A stretch of 64,000 bases of DNA from Planosporangium thailandense (GCF_011947195.1 NZ_JAATVY010000001.1:62001-126000); one strand, 5' to 3'. Shown: positions 1-8,898, counted from the first letter of the stretch. Numbers and translations: made by a program. The notes: generated from the letters alone by a model not told the origin.

Positions 1-1
1 C

Positions 2-424
2 GTGCCCACCCGGTCCCCGGTGCAGGCGCTCGCGGCGCTCGCCGTGCGCGATCCCGATCGCCGGTTCGAAGACGACATCATCGCGATGGCCGAGTCGGCC
101 GGCGCCTGCCGGTACGCGGAGGTCACGACCGCGAGCCGGGACGCCCTGACGGTCGCCGGCCTCTGCCGGCGCGGCGACGTGCTCGCGCTCGTCCAGGGCG
201 AGGTGACCCTGATCGGGCAGGATCTCGTCGACACCTGCCGGCGGCTGCTCGACCGGCTGCTGGCCGCCGGCGGTGAGATGGTCACCCTGCTGACCGGCGA
301 CCGGGTGCCCGAGGACCTGGTGGGCATCCTCACCGAACATGTCGGCCGGGAGTGGCCGTTCGTGGAGGTGCACTGCTACCGCGGCGGCCAGCCGCACTAT
401 CCGCTGTTGGTGGGGGTGGAGTGA
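2..424 (+). CDS. DAK2/FakA-like protein, C-terminal part (5' end outside window)
   Basis: The frame is open from the left edge and ends with TGA overlapping the recG start, so this is the tail of a larger gene. About 140 residues are visible: an alternating alpha/beta segment with GEVTLIGQDLVD, GGEMVTLLTGDRVPED and an ending that reads PHYPLLVGVE. That ending resembles the C-terminal domain of DAK2-fusion (YloV/FakA) proteins, which bind the fatty-acid-carrying partner FakB during fatty acid phosphorylation; the kinase half would lie upstream. A DAK2-family gene directly before recG is a common bacterial order and supports the call. The GTG at position 2 is probably internal rather than the true start. 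Confidence 0.75.
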   Translation: MPTRSPVQALAALAVRDPDRRFEDDIIAMAESAGACRYAEVTTASRDALTVAGLCRRGDVLALVQGEVTLIGQDLVDTCRRLLDRLLAAGGEMVTLLTGDRVPEDLVGILTEHVGREWPFVEVHCYRGGQPHYPLLVGVE

Positions 425-2604
425 CGACGACCTTCGAGACGCCGCTCAAGGGGCTGGTGGGGGACAAGACGGCCAAGGCGCTGGCGTCACATCTCGACCT
501 GCACACCGCCGGCGACCTCATCTACCACTTCCCCCGCCGCTACGACGAGCGCGGCGAGCACACCGACATCCGGGCGCTGGAGGTCGGTGAGCAGGTCACC
601 GTCATGGCCCAGGTGCAGCGGACGACGGTGCGGCCGATGCGCCAGCGACGCGGCCAACTGCTGGAGGTGACCGTCGGCGACGGCACCGGCGGCACCTTGA
701 CGCTCACGTTCTTCAGCCAGCCCTGGCGGGAGCGGGATCTCAAGCCGGGCCGGTGGGGCCTGTTCGCGGGAAAGGTCACCGAGTTCCGGGGCAAGCGCCA
801 GCTCAACAGCCCCGACTACGTGCTGCTCGACGACGAGACGGCCACCAGTGAGGTCGAGGAGTTCGCGGGTGCCCTGATCCCGGTGTACCCGGCCGCCGCG
901 GCCGTGCCGACCTGGGTGATCGCCCGGTGCGTCCGGGTCGTTCTCGACACGCTCGCCCCTCCGGACGACCCACTGCCCGCGTCGGTACGCGCCGAGCGGG
1001 GCCTGATGGGGCTCGACAGCGCCCTTCGTGAGATCCACCGGCCGGGATCGCGGGAGTCCCTCGCGCGTGCCCGCCGACGGCTGAAATGGGACGAGGCCTT
1101 CGCCGTCCAGCTCACCCTCGCCCAGCGCAAGCACCGGGCGGCCGACTGGCCGGCCAGGCCCCGGCCGTGCCGCGACGACGGCCTGCTGGCCGCGTTCGAC
1201 GTGTCCCTGCCGTACGAGCTGACCGACGGCCAACGGCGGGTGGGCGAAGAGGTCGCAGCTGACCTGGCCGCGCCGCATCCGATGCACCGGCTGCTGCAGG
1301 GCGAGGTCGGCTCGGGCAAGACGCTGTGCGCGCTGCGGGCCATGCTGCAGGTGGTCGACGCGGGCGGGCAGGCGGCCATGCTCGCGCCCACCGAGGTGCT
1401 CGCCGCCCAGCATTACCGAAGCATTCTCGAGCTGCTCGGTCCGATGGCGCGCGCCGGTGAGCTCGGCTCGGCGGCGGAGGCGACGCGGGTGGCGTTGGTG
1501 ACCGGTTCGATGGGGGCGGCCGCCAGGCGGGCCGCCCTCGCCGAGGTCGCGTCGGGCGCCGCCGGCATCGTCGTCGGCACGCACGCGCTGCTCTACGAAG
1601 GCGTGGACTTCGCCGACCTGGGCCTGATCGTCGTCGACGAACAGCACCGGTTCGGGGTCGAGCAGCGCGACGCGCTGCGCGCCAAGGCGGATCAGCCACC
1701 GCACGTCCTCGTGATGACGGCGACCCCGATCCCGCGGACCGTCGCCATGACCGTGTACGGGGACCTCGAGACCTCGGTGCTGTCGCAGTTGCCGCGTGGC
1801 CGGTCGCCGATCGCGTCCCACGTCGTACCGGCGGCCGAGAAGCCGGCGTTCCTCGACCGGGCGTGGAGGCGGCTGCGCGAGGAGGTGGCGGCGGGGCACC
1901 AGGCGTACATCGTCTGTCCCCGCATCGGTGAGGCCGTGACCGGCGACGAGGACGAGGAGGCGCCGCCGCCCGAGGACGCGAGCGAGCGCCGGCCACCGCT
2001 GGCGGTCCTGGAGGTGGCGCCGCTGCTCGCCGACGGTCCGCTGCACGGCCTGCGGATCGGCGTGCTGCACGGCAAGCTGCCCGCCGACGAGAAGGACGCG
2101 GTGATGCGCGACTTCGCGGCGGGCAAGCTGGACGTCCTGGTGGCGACCACCGTCATCGAGGTCGGTGTGAACGTCCCGAACGCCACCATGATGATGGTGC
2201 TCGACGCCGACCGGTTCGGTGTCTCGCAGCTGCACCAGTTGCGCGGCCGGGTCGGCCGCGGCAGCGCGCCCGGCCTGTGTCTGCTCGTCACCGAGGCCGC
2301 CGAGGGCACCCCGGCACGGGAGCGGCTCGACGCGGTGGCCTCCACGGTAGACGGATTCAAGCTGGCCGAGCTGGATCTGGAGCAGCGGCGCGAGGGGGAC
2401 GTGCTCGGCGCGGCGCAGTCGGGCCGGCGTTCGCACCTGCGGCTGTTGTCGCTGCTGCGGGACGCGGATCTGATCCGCGACGCCCGTACCGACGCGATGG
2501 CGCTGATCGCCGCCGATCCCGAGCTGGCGAAGCATCCCGCGCTCGCGGCGACGGTCCACCAGCTCGTGGACGCCGACCGGGCGGAGTACCTCGAAAAGGG
2601 CTGA
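421..2604 (+). CDS. recG: ATP-dependent DNA helicase RecG
   Basis: RecG remodels stalled replication forks and branch-migrates Holliday junctions. The 727-residue product has the family layout: an N-terminal wedge/OB region (about residues 1-200), then two RecA-like helicase domains. Walker A GEVGSGKT lies near residue 296, the DEQH box (VVDEQHRFGVEQR) near 406, motif III MTATPIPRT near 437, and motif VI QLHQLRGRVGRG near 610. The GTG at 421 overlaps the upstream stop by four bases (GTGA), indicating translational coupling, and it sets the N-terminus at VTTTFETPL; an in-frame upstream GTG at 352 would only extend into the previous gene. Between motifs IV and V there is an acidic insert (EDEEAPPPEDASE), a common actinobacterial feature. 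Confidence 0.95.
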   Translation: MTTTFETPLKGLVGDKTAKALASHLDLHTAGDLIYHFPRRYDERGEHTDIRALEVGEQVTVMAQVQRTTVRPMRQRRGQLLEVTVGDGTGGTLTLTFFSQPWRERDLKPGRWGLFAGKVTEFRGKRQLNSPDYVLLDDETATSEVEEFAGALIPVYPAAAAVPTWVIARCVRVVLDTLAPPDDPLPASVRAERGLMGLDSALREIHRPGSRESLARARRRLKWDEAFAVQLTLAQRKHRAADWPARPRPCRDDGLLAAFDVSLPYELTDGQRRVGEEVAADLAAPHPMHRLLQGEVGSGKTLCALRAMLQVVDAGGQAAMLAPTEVLAAQHYRSILELLGPMARAGELGSAAEATRVALVTGSMGAAARRAALAEVASGAAGIVVGTHALLYEGVDFADLGLIVVDEQHRFGVEQRDALRAKADQPPHVLVMTATPIPRTVAMTVYGDLETSVLSQLPRGRSPIASHVVPAAEKPAFLDRAWRRLREEVAAGHQAYIVCPRIGEAVTGDEDEEAPPPEDASERRPPLAVLEVAPLLADGPLHGLRIGVLHGKLPADEKDAVMRDFAAGKLDVLVATTVIEVGVNVPNATMMMVLDADRFGVSQLHQLRGRVGRGSAPGLCLLVTEAAEGTPARERLDAVASTVDGFKLAELDLEQRREGDVLGAAQSGRRSHLRLLSLLRDADLIRDARTDAMALIAADPELAKHPALAATVHQLVDADRAEYLEKG

Positions 2605-2644
2605 CGGTGCGGGTCGACCACCGGGGTCGGCCCGCACCGTCAGC
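2600..2644. terminator. Long hairpin at the recG 3' end
   Basis: Perfect 14-bp inverted repeat: positions 2600-2613 pair with 2631-2644, with further pairing inside (CGAC 2615-2618 with GTCG 2626-2629). The recG stop codon lies in the left arm. There is no T-tract, as in many actinobacterial terminators; because the genes converge it may work in both directions. Confidence 0.7.
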
Positions 2645-2686
2645 TTCCGGCAGTCTGACCGGGGGGGATCGGTCGTTCTGCTCAGC

Positions 2687-2708
2687 CTGACCGGGGGGTC
2701 AGTTTCTT
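2687..2708 (+). terminator. Second terminator after recG
   Basis: CTGACC (2687-2692), four G, GGTCAG (2697-2702), then TTTCTT. A short G-rich stem followed by a T-rich run fits a factor-independent terminator. Related CTGA-GGGGGG-TCAG sequences occur on either side at about 2654-2672 and 2717-2731, the last over the end of the converging LPXTG gene. Confidence 0.55.
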
Positions 2709-2727
2709 ACGTCGGCCTGAGGGGGGT

Positions 2728-3534
2728 TCAGACCTCGAACTTGAGGCGACGGCGGCGGGCCAGGAAGAACAGGCCGGCGCCGGCGCCGAGGAGGGTGGCC
2801 GCGCCACCCGCGTACAGGCCGGTCTGCGAACCGGTCACCGGCAGCGCCGGCGAGGTCGCGGACTTCGAGGGCGAGGGGCTGACCGGGCCACCGCCGGCGC
2901 CACCACTGGCTGAGGGGGTGGCCGACGGGCTAGCCGAGGGGCTGGTCGAGGGGCTCTGCGACTGGGTCTCCGTCGGCGTCGGCGTCGGGCTCTGCGACTG
3001 GGTCTCCGTCGGCGTCGGCGTCGGGCTCTGCGACTCGGTCTCCGTCGGCGTCGGCGTCACCTTGTCGCACTTACCGCAGAGGGTCTCGGAGCTCCTGACC
3101 GTCTGCTCGCCCGCCTTGTCGCCGGCCTTGTGGCCCCGACCGTCGCTGTCCCAGCGCCAGACGACGTGGACCGTGAACTTGGCCTTGGCGCCGGAGGGAA
3201 TGCCGGTCTGGGTGGCGATGTCGACGTACTGGCCCTGCTTGCTGGCGGGCACGGTGGTCGTGACGAGGGAGCCGGTTCCCGGGCCCCAGGTGCCGTTCTG
3301 CTTGACCTCGAACGTGGCGTTGTCCAGCGTCGCGGTGATGCCGTCGTGGTTGCGCAGCTGCCAGGTCACGCTGAACGTGCCGGTCGTGGTGTCGCAGTCG
3401 GGGTTGCCGTGGACCTTGATGTCGGCGGAGCAGGCCATGGCGGGCGCGGCGAACAGGGCGGTGGCGACGACGCCGGCGAATGTGGCGCCGGTGAGAGTGG
3501 TGAGCCTTTGGGTGGACGGCATGAAGCGTCGCAA
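2728..3534 (-). CDS. LPXTG-anchored secreted surface protein
   Basis: 268 residues. An N-terminal signal peptide (hydrophobic stretch ending APAMA, cleavage before about residue 35) leads into a folded domain of about 120 residues with Cys pairs and no recognised family. A Pro/Thr/Ser/Glu stalk follows, then the sortase motif LPVTG, a hydrophobic segment and a basic tail (RRRRLK). A class E or similar sortase should join it to the peptidoglycan. The stalk holds three 12-residue repeats (TPTPTETQSQSP). The start is taken as TTG at 3534, which has a GGGGG run upstream and gives a basic n-region; ATG at 3522 is the alternative. It stands alone, convergent with recG. Confidence 0.85.
   Translation of the reverse strand: MRRFMPSTQRLTTLTGATFAGVVATALFAAPAMACSADIKVHGNPDCDTTTGTFSVTWQLRNHDGITATLDNATFEVKQNGTWGPGTGSLVTTTVPASKQGQYVDIATQTGIPSGAKAKFTVHVVWRWDSDGRGHKAGDKAGEQTVRSSETLCGKCDKVTPTPTETESQSPTPTPTETQSQSPTPTPTETQSQSPSTSPSASPSATPSASGGAGGGPVSPSPSKSATSPALPVTGSQTGLYAGGAATLLGAGAGLFFLARRRRLKFEV
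2954..3061 (-). repeat. 3 x 36-bp tandem repeat in the LPXTG gene stalk
   Basis: Three 36-bp units at 2954, 2990 and 3026, each coding for a 12-residue Thr/Pro/Glu/Gln/Ser block. The unit length keeps the frame, so the stalk length could vary between strains by slippage or recombination. Confidence 0.85.
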
Positions 3535-4217
3535 GTGGTACCCCCAAAAATCGGGTCCGGGAAGGGTGGTGGTGGTGCAAAGCGTGGGTGCTACGTCACC
3601 GACAGTGCAATGACGTAGCTCGATGCGCTCCCCAAGCGCGTCGCATCACGGGCAGGGCCTCGTTGATGACGGAGCGAAGCATAAGACGCTCTTCGTGACC
3701 ATGAGAAGTCCAGTAGCCACAACAATTTTGGGTGATCGGTCAGTCACGCATTGAAATTAATGGTGATGAGGCGGAGTGGCTTCAATCGATGAGTAAGGGC
3801 CGGCGTCGCGATCACTCCTGATCCGATCGCGGTTGGCCGGGCGAGATGTCAGCTCTGTACCTATTCATCGAACGTCTTTTATCTGATGAGTGACCTTGGT
3901 CGGATTTGCCCGACCGTCAATCTATTGTGGACAAACTGCGGTGGAGGGGCGTCGGCGGAGTGCTCTCCCGCCCCTCGGGGACGTCGTTCGTTCACGCGGC
4001 CGAGACCAAATCGAGTCCGAAGCGGGATGGTGCCGAGTGATGAAGTGACCTACTTCACGCATTGGAATGTGGCGATGCGATATCGGTGAGTAATCGCCTG
4101 GGCGGCCCGCTTCTGCCGTCGGCCTTTGTGGCGCGGCCCTGTGTGCCAGCGGACCCGCTTGCATGGCTGCCGACACCAGCGGGTTCGCGGGGAGCGGCCC
4201 GGAGTACCGTCACCGGC
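3535..4217. other. Long intergenic region with lower GC
   Basis: About 680 bases with no convincing gene. The stretch from about 3700 to 3930 is visibly less GC-rich than the surroundings. A 67-codon open frame (3886-4089) has no ribosome binding site and no recognisable content. An inverted repeat TGAAGT-5-ACTTCA sits at 4041-4057. The region must carry the promoter of the minus-strand LPXTG gene and perhaps an element upstream of rsmD. No structured RNA family was recognised. Confidence 0.5.
4205..4210 (+). promoter_or_regulatory. -10 box TACCGT before the small upstream ORF of rsmD
   Basis: TACCGT followed by 7 bases and ATG at 4218. This is the spacing expected for a leaderless transcript, and the same arrangement recurs at many starts in this window. 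No clear -35 box. Confidence 0.4.
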
Positions 4218-4328
4218 ATGCGCATCCCGCACCTCCGCGTTGCGTCCGGCCCCGTGGGTGGGTGTCGGACCGGGCAGGGCGCACCCCCGACGATGTGGGG
4301 CCGGCGCCGGATCGGGCCGGCCCGGTGA
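4218..4328 (+). CDS. Possible 36-residue leader ORF coupled to rsmD
   Basis: A small open frame starts at ATG 4218, 7 bases after a TACCGT -10 box, and stops with a TGA that overlaps the rsmD GTG start by four bases (GTGA, 4325-4328). It would code for 36 residues rich in Arg, Gly and Pro (begins MRIPHLRVAS). No family is recognised. The two positional features, leaderless spacing and four-base stop/start overlap, are what support it. It could instead simply be the 5' leader of rsmD. Confidence 0.35.
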   Translation: MRIPHLRVASGPVGGCRTGQGAPPTMWGRRRIGPAR

Positions 4329-4885
4329 GCCGAATCGTCGCCGGCGTTCTCGGCGGTCGGCGGCTGAACGCGCCGCCCGGGCGCGGCACCCGGCCCACCT
4401 CCGACCGGGTACGGGAGGCGCTGTTCAGCGCCCTCGACACCCTGGTGGAGCTGTCCGGGGCCCGGGTGGCCGACCTGTATGCGGGCTCCGGCGCCGTCGG
4501 CCTGGAGGCGGCCTCCCGCGGCGCTGCGCACGTCCTGCTGGTCGAGGCCGATGCGCGCGCCGCCCGGGTGGCCCGGGACAACGTCGCGGCGCTGGGGATG
4601 CGCGAGGTCGTTCGGGTGGCCGCGGCGAAGGTCGAACAGATCCTGGCCGAGCCGCCCGACGAGCCCTTCGACGTGATCTTCGCTGATCCGCCGTACGCCG
4701 TGCCGGGCGAGGCGATCGATGCGATGCTGACCGCGCTCGTGGAGCGGGGCTGGCTGGCGGAGGACGCGGTGGTCGTGGTGGAGCGGTCGAGCAGGGATGC
4801 GCCCGTGCGATGGGTGGAGGGCATCACTGGTCTGCGCAGTCGCCGTTACGGCGAAACCATGCTTTGGTACGGTCGTCGATCATGA
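4325..4885 (+). CDS. rsmD: 16S rRNA (guanine(966)-N(2))-methyltransferase RsmD
   Basis: RsmD uses SAM to methylate G966 of 16S rRNA in the 30S subunit. The 186-residue protein begins VSRIVAGVLGGRRL and shows the family signatures: RPTSDRVREALFSAL (about 28-42), the SAM-binding DLYAGSGAVGLEAASRG (about 52-68), and the catalytic DPPY near residue 121. The GTG start fits the conserved RIVAG beginning; the frame is open further upstream, but that stretch is not conserved-looking. The stop codon overlaps the coaD ATG (ATGA), and rsmD-coaD pairing is a widespread bacterial order. Confidence 0.93.
   Translation: MSRIVAGVLGGRRLNAPPGRGTRPTSDRVREALFSALDTLVELSGARVADLYAGSGAVGLEAASRGAAHVLLVEADARAARVARDNVAALGMREVVRVAAAKVEQILAEPPDEPFDVIFADPPYAVPGEAIDAMLTALVERGWLAEDAVVVVERSSRDAPVRWVEGITGLRSRRYGETMLWYGRRS
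4868..4873 (+). promoter_or_regulatory. Possible internal -10 box TACGGT for coaD
   Basis: TACGGT inside the end of rsmD, 8 bases before the coaD ATG. The spacing would give a leaderless coaD mRNA in addition to read-through from rsmD. Confidence 0.35.
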
Positions 4886-5367
4886 GACGTGTGGTCTGCC
4901 CGGGATCCTTCGATCCGGCCACCAACGGTCACCTCGACATCATCGGCCGCGCGGCGCGAATCTACGACGAGGTTGTCGTCGCCGTGCTCGTCAACCCGTC
5001 GAAGGCGGGCCTTTTCACGATCGATGAGCGGCTGGAGATGCTGCGCGCGGTCACCGCAGGATACCCGAATGTCCGGATCGAAGCATTTCAGGGCCTTCTG
5101 GTAGATTTCTGCAAGGCGAACGACATCCCCATCGTGCTCAAGGGCCTGCGCGCGGTCAGCGACTTCGACTACGAACTGCAGATGGCCCAGATGAACCTCG
5201 GCCTCGCGGGTGTCGAAACCCTGTTCATGGCGACCAACCCGCAGTACTCGTTCCTGTCGTCGAGTCTCATCAAGGACGTGGCGAAGTGGGGCGGAGACGT
5301 GCGGCAGCACGTGCCCGAACTGATCGCCGACCGGCTGTACGAGCGCCTGGGCAAGAAGTCCGACTAG
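4882..5367 (+). CDS. coaD: Pantetheine-phosphate adenylyltransferase (PPAT)
   Basis: CoaD transfers AMP from ATP to 4'-phosphopantetheine, the fourth step of coenzyme A synthesis. The 161-residue product is the normal length. It shows the nucleotidyltransferase motif as CPGSFDPATNGHLDII (residues 5-20, with the H of the TxGH motif), the KGLRAVSDFDYELQMA block (about 87-102), and YSFLSSSLIKDVA (about 122-134), the equivalent of the ISSTLVKE signature. ATG 4882 overlaps the rsmD stop by four bases. A strong terminator follows directly. Confidence 0.95.
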   Translation: MRRVVCPGSFDPATNGHLDIIGRAARIYDEVVVAVLVNPSKAGLFTIDERLEMLRAVTAGYPNVRIEAFQGLLVDFCKANDIPIVLKGLRAVSDFDYELQMAQMNLGLAGVETLFMATNPQYSFLSSSLIKDVAKWGGDVRQHVPELIADRLYERLGKKSD

Positions 5368-5378
5368 GGCGGGCCGGG

Positions 5379-5399
5379 CCCCCGAAACGGGGGTATTTT
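5379..5399 (+). terminator. Intrinsic terminator after coaD
   Basis: CCCCCG (5379-5384), AAA loop, CGGGGG (5388-5393), then TATTTT. This is a classic stem plus T-rich tract, 12 bases after the coaD stop. Confidence 0.85.
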
Positions 5400-5635
5400 G
5401 CCGGAATTGGGGGCTTATACGAGGACCGACCCGGCACACTGTTGCGGCGTGGCCGACCGACCTTGGTAACGCGGTGCATGAAACCGGGCGTATCGGGTGA
5501 CCGTCGACCAGCCGGTCGGTCAGCCGGGCCGATCCGGACGGCGGCATGCCTGACGCGCGCGGTGGGCGTGCGGACGGCATTATGGTGTGCGACCGCATCG
5601 ATCCTGGTGGTCGATCGCTGACAGGAGTGACCTAG

Positions 5636-6130
5636 GTGGATCCGCTCGACCGCATCGACGAGATCATCGCGCTGCTCGAGGCCGCGCGGTCGGTACCCAT
5701 GTCGCGCAACTGCATCGTCGACCGGGGCGAGGTGATCGGCCTGCTCGAGCAGCTACGCGTCGAGTTGCCGGCGGAGCTGCGCCGGGCCGGCGCCCTGCTG
5801 GAGGAGCGGGACAAGATCATAGAGGCGGGCCAGCGCGAGGCGGAACGGATCATCGCCGAAGGGGAGGCCGAGCACGCCCGGTTGGTCTCCATCAACGAGA
5901 TCGTGGTCTCGGCCGAGCATGAGGCGGGCCGAATCGTCGGCGAGGCGCGGGCCGAAGGGCAGCGGCTGCGCGAGGAGGTGGACGACTATGTCGACACCGC
6001 GTTGGCCAACTTCGAACAACTGCTCACCCGCTCGCTGGCTGCCATCGAGCGCGGGCGCGACAAGATGCACGCACTGCGCGAAATCGGCTCTTTCCAGGTC
6101 GAGGAGGACGAACGTCCGCTGCCGTTCTAG
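5636..6130 (+). CDS. DivIVA-like / ATP-synthase-B-like coiled-coil protein
   Basis: 164 residues, beginning MDPLDRIDEIIALLEAARSVPMS and then almost entirely charged alpha helix (about 30-150), rich in Glu, Arg and Ala with heptad patterning. No membrane segment or catalytic motif. Homologues in this position in actinobacteria are annotated as DivIVA-domain or cell-division-initiation proteins; a role in polar growth or cell-shape scaffolding is inference from that. Start GTG 5636 has AGGAG eight bases upstream. The gene lies between coaD and the DUF177-rpmF pair, a conserved actinobacterial position. Confidence 0.8.
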   Translation: MDPLDRIDEIIALLEAARSVPMSRNCIVDRGEVIGLLEQLRVELPAELRRAGALLEERDKIIEAGQREAERIIAEGEAEHARLVSINEIVVSAEHEAGRIVGEARAEGQRLREEVDDYVDTALANFEQLLTRSLAAIERGRDKMHALREIGSFQVEEDERPLPF

Positions 6131-6215
6131 AGTCGCAGCGTGCGTACCCGATTCGACGCCCGCCCGGCCGTTCGGGTAACCTTGCCCGACGGCCTCTCCT
6201 TGGCCGGAGCCTACG

Positions 6216-6782
6216 ATGCAGCATCAGACAGCGAACCAACTCAACCCTCGGTCGCCGCTAGTCCTTGACACCAAGGACCTGCCGCGCCGTCCGGGGGCTA
6301 TGCGTATGGTCGAGCGGACGGTGCCCGCGCCCGACGGCCTCGGTCTGGAGTTGATCGGGATAACAGCCCGATCCGACCTCACTCTCAGCCTGCGGCTGGA
6401 GTCCGTTTCCGAAGGCGTCCTCGTCTCCGGCACGGTCACCGGCCGGGTGGAGGGGGAGTGCGGACGGTGCCTGGGCCCGATCAGCGACACGCTGACCGTC
6501 GACATCCAGGAGCTGTTCGCCTATGAGAACAGCACCACGGACGAGACGACAGACGAAGACGAGGTGGGTCGGCTGCAGGGCGACCTGATCGACCTGGAGC
6601 CGGCGCTGCGGGACGCGGTGGTGCTCGCACTGCCGACCAATCCGCTGTGCCGCGAGGACTGCCCAGGGCTGTGCCCCGAATGCGGGGTGCGGTGGGACGA
6701 GCTGCCGGACGATCACCGTCACGAGCAGATCGACGCCCGCTGGGTGGCTCTCAGAGAACTGACGACGAAGACCGAGGAGTAA
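6216..6782 (+). CDS. YceD/DUF177 family protein
   Basis: 188 residues. Contains the DUF177 core: RVEGECGRCLGPI (about 78-90), an acidic linker, then NPLCREDCPGLCPECG (about 141-156) with Cys residues that look zinc-binding. DUF177 proteins are almost always encoded directly before rpmF and are needed for correct 23S rRNA/ribosome accumulation in plants and bacteria; the exact molecular role is unknown. ATG 6216 has GGAG about seven bases upstream. The 3' end (GAGGAG) supplies the ribosome binding site for rpmF, five bases on, so the two are coupled. Confidence 0.9.
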   Translation: MQHQTANQLNPRSPLVLDTKDLPRRPGAMRMVERTVPAPDGLGLELIGITARSDLTLSLRLESVSEGVLVSGTVTGRVEGECGRCLGPISDTLTVDIQELFAYENSTTDETTDEDEVGRLQGDLIDLEPALRDAVVLALPTNPLCREDCPGLCPECGVRWDELPDDHRHEQIDARWVALRELTTKTEE

Positions 6783-6787
6783 GACCC

Positions 6788-6961
6788 GTGGCCGTTCCCA
6801 AGCGGAAGATGTCGCGCAGCAACACCCGCTCGCGCCGGGCGCAGTGGAAGACCACGCCGGTGGTGACCGTGGCGTGCCCGCAGTGCCGTTCCCCGAAGCT
6901 GCCGCACGCGGCCTGCACGGTGTGCGGGACGTACAACGGCCGCCAGGTCATCGAGGTCTGA
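6788..6961 (+). CDS. rpmF: 50S ribosomal protein L32
   Basis: 57 residues, starting MAVPKRKMSRSNTRSRRAQW, the standard L32 N-terminus, with two Cys pairs (CPQC and CTVC) forming the zinc-ribbon version of the protein. L32 sits in the large subunit near the exit tunnel. Start GTG 6788 is five bases after the DUF177 stop and uses the GAGGAG at the end of that gene. Confidence 0.97.
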   Translation: MAVPKRKMSRSNTRSRRAQWKTTPVVTVACPQCRSPKLPHAACTVCGTYNGRQVIEV

Positions 6962-6976
6962 CCAACGGCCGTCGGG

Positions 6977-8029
6977 TTGACACGATCCGAGAGGCAGCTG
7001 CACTTCCAGCCGGCTCAGAGTCCGTCGGCGGCCCCGATCGAGGGGCCCCGACGCCCGGCTCCCGCAGCCGGCGTCGCCCGGATCGCCGTCGACCTCCTCG
7101 GCGGGGACCACGCTCCCGCCGTCGTGGTTGACGGCGCTCTGCGCGCTTGCAGCGCCGACGCCCAGCTTCACCTTCTCCTCGTCGGACCGCACGCGGTCGC
7201 CGAGGAGATCATCGCCATGCTTCCGGACGCCGACCGTGACCGCGTGGCCGTCCATCCCGTCGACGGCGTCGTCGGCATGGCCGACCCGCCGATGCGCGCC
7301 GTCCGCGCCGACACCTCGGTACGGGCCGCGACCGGCGCGCTCGCCGACGGGCGCGTGGACGCCGTCGTCTCCGCCGGGCACAGCGGCGCAGCCGTCACCG
7401 CGGCCGTACACGCCCTGGGCCGGCTGCGCGGCATCCGCCGGCCGGCGCTGGCGGCGACCCTGCCCGGAGTGTCCGGGCCTGTCGTGCTGCTCGACGTCGG
7501 CGCCACCACCGAAGCGCACGCGAAGGTGCTGGCGCAGCACGCGGCGCTCGGCGTCGCGTACGCCCAGGCTCTGTACGGCATCGCCGCCCCGCGTGTCGGC
7601 CTGCTGTCCACCGGTACGGAGCCCGATCGGGGCGACCGGGCCAGGCGGGCCGCGGCCGACCTGCTCGCGGCGCCGGACGCGCTGTCCGGCGACGCGGTGT
7701 ACGTCGGCCTGGTGGAGGGGTACGACGTGCCGCTGGGAGGCCCGGCCGACGTCGTGGTGACCGACGGCTTCACCGGCAACGTCCTGCTCAAGGGCGTCGA
7801 AGGGGCGTACGCGCTCGCCGGCGGCGCGCCGCCGCCGACCGTGGCACGGGCGGCCGCGCTGCTGGGCGTACCGGGTACGGTCGTGGTCTGCCACGGGCGT
7901 GCCACCGGCGCCGACGTCGCCTCCGGCATCGCGCTGGCCGCCCGGCTGCATCGCACGGGCGCGGCCGACCGGGTCGCCCGGTCCGTCTCGTCGGCCACGG
8001 CCGCAACCTTGGGTGAGGTGACGACATGA
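6977..8029 (+). CDS. plsX: Phosphate acyltransferase PlsX
   Basis: PlsX makes acyl-phosphate from acyl-ACP, feeding PlsY in phospholipid synthesis. The core begins [14 protein letters not shown] (usual AVDAMGGDHAP), followed by [41 protein letters not shown] and [15 protein letters not shown], all in family order. The TTG at 6977 gives 350 residues with a non-conserved 30-residue N-terminal extension (Pro/Arg-rich); no better start is visible between it and the core, so the start is uncertain. The stop overlaps the rnc ATG. The rpmF-plsX-rnc order is typical. Confidence 0.9.
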   Translation: MTRSERQLHFQPAQSPSAAPIEGPRRPAPAAGVARIAVDLLGGDHAPAVVVDGALRACSADAQLHLLLVGPHAVAEEIIAMLPDADRDRVAVHPVDGVVGMADPPMRAVRADTSVRAATGALADGRVDAVVSAGHSGAAVTAAVHALGRLRGIRRPALAATLPGVSGPVVLLDVGATTEAHAKVLAQHAALGVAYAQALYGIAAPRVGLLSTGTEPDRGDRARRAAADLLAAPDALSGDAVYVGLVEGYDVPLGGPADVVVTDGFTGNVLLKGVEGAYALAGGAPPPTVARAAALLGVPGTVVVCHGRATGADVASGIALAARLHRTGAADRVARSVSSATAATLGEVTT

Positions 8030-8895
8030 GCAGTGAGCAGGTGAGGAGCCGTCCTCCCGTTGCCCACCTGGAGGCCGCGTTCGGGGTGACGTTCGACCCC
8101 GAACTTCTGCGCCGGGCGCTGACCCACCGGTCCTACGCGTACGAGAACGGCGGCCTGCCCACCAACGAGCGCCTGGAGTTCCTCGGCGACTCGGTGCTGG
8201 GGGTTGTCATCACGACCGCGCTGTTCCACAACCATCCGGACCTGCCCGAGGGGCAGTTGGCCAAGCTTCGTGCGAGTGTGGTGAACATGCGTGCGCTGGC
8301 TGACGTGGCACGAGGGCTCGGCCCGGAGGGGATCGGGCCGTACCTGCTGCTGGGCAAGGGCGAGGAGACAACCGGCGGCCGTAACAAGGCCAGCATCCTT
8401 GCCGACACCCTCGAGGCGCTCCTCGGGGCCATCTACCTCGAGCACGGGCTGGAGACCGCCACCGAGGTCATCCACCGGCTGTTCGATCCGCTGATGGCCG
8501 ACGCCGCCGGTCGGGGCGCGGCCCTCGACTGGAAGACCAGCCTGCAGGAGCTGACCGCGGGGCTGGGCCTGGGTGTGCCCGAGTACCGCATCGACGAGTC
8601 CGGACCCGACCACGCGAAGACGTTCACGGCGTGGGCCGTGGTGGCCGGCGAGCGGTACGGCGGCGCCGAGGGCCGCAGCAAGAAGGAGGCCGAGCAGCGG
8701 GCCGCCGAGGCGGCCTGGCTCGAGCTGTCGGCCCGGGCCGAGCGCGCCACCGCCACCGCGGTGGCGCAGGACGCCGCCGAGCCGGGCAGCGCGGCGGAAG
8801 CGGGGCGCGCGGCGAAGGGCGGGGCGGTCAAGCCCCGGCCGACGGCGCGGCAGGCCGGTACCCGTCCGCCGTCGGATCCGAACCCGGCCGTGTGA
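8026..8895 (+). CDS. rnc: Ribonuclease III
   Basis: RNase III cuts double-stranded RNA, including rRNA precursors. 289 residues. The catalytic domain carries [13 protein letters not shown] (about 45-57) and the second acidic cluster [14 protein letters not shown] (about 126-139). The double-stranded RNA-binding domain follows (about 165-232: [37 protein letters not shown]). An Ala/Arg/Pro-rich tail of about 55 residues is extra to the family core. ATG 8026 overlaps the plsX stop (ATGA). Confidence 0.95.
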   Translation: MSSEQVRSRPPVAHLEAAFGVTFDPELLRRALTHRSYAYENGGLPTNERLEFLGDSVLGVVITTALFHNHPDLPEGQLAKLRASVVNMRALADVARGLGPEGIGPYLLLGKGEETTGGRNKASILADTLEALLGAIYLEHGLETATEVIHRLFDPLMADAAGRGAALDWKTSLQELTAGLGLGVPEYRIDESGPDHAKTFTAWAVVAGERYGGAEGRSKKEAEQRAAEAAWLELSARAERATATAVAQDAAEPGSAAEAGRAAKGGAVKPRPTARQAGTRPPSDPNPAV

Positions 8896-8898
8896 CCC

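Noticed and set aside
3886-4089. 67-codon plus-strand frame in the long gap before rsmD
   Set aside because: No ribosome binding site, no -10 box at leaderless distance, no recognisable sequence.
4163-4324. In-frame N-terminal extension of rsmD
   Set aside because: The conserved protein starts at VSRIVAGVLGG (GTG 4325); the extension is low-complexity and overlaps the small leader ORF in another frame.
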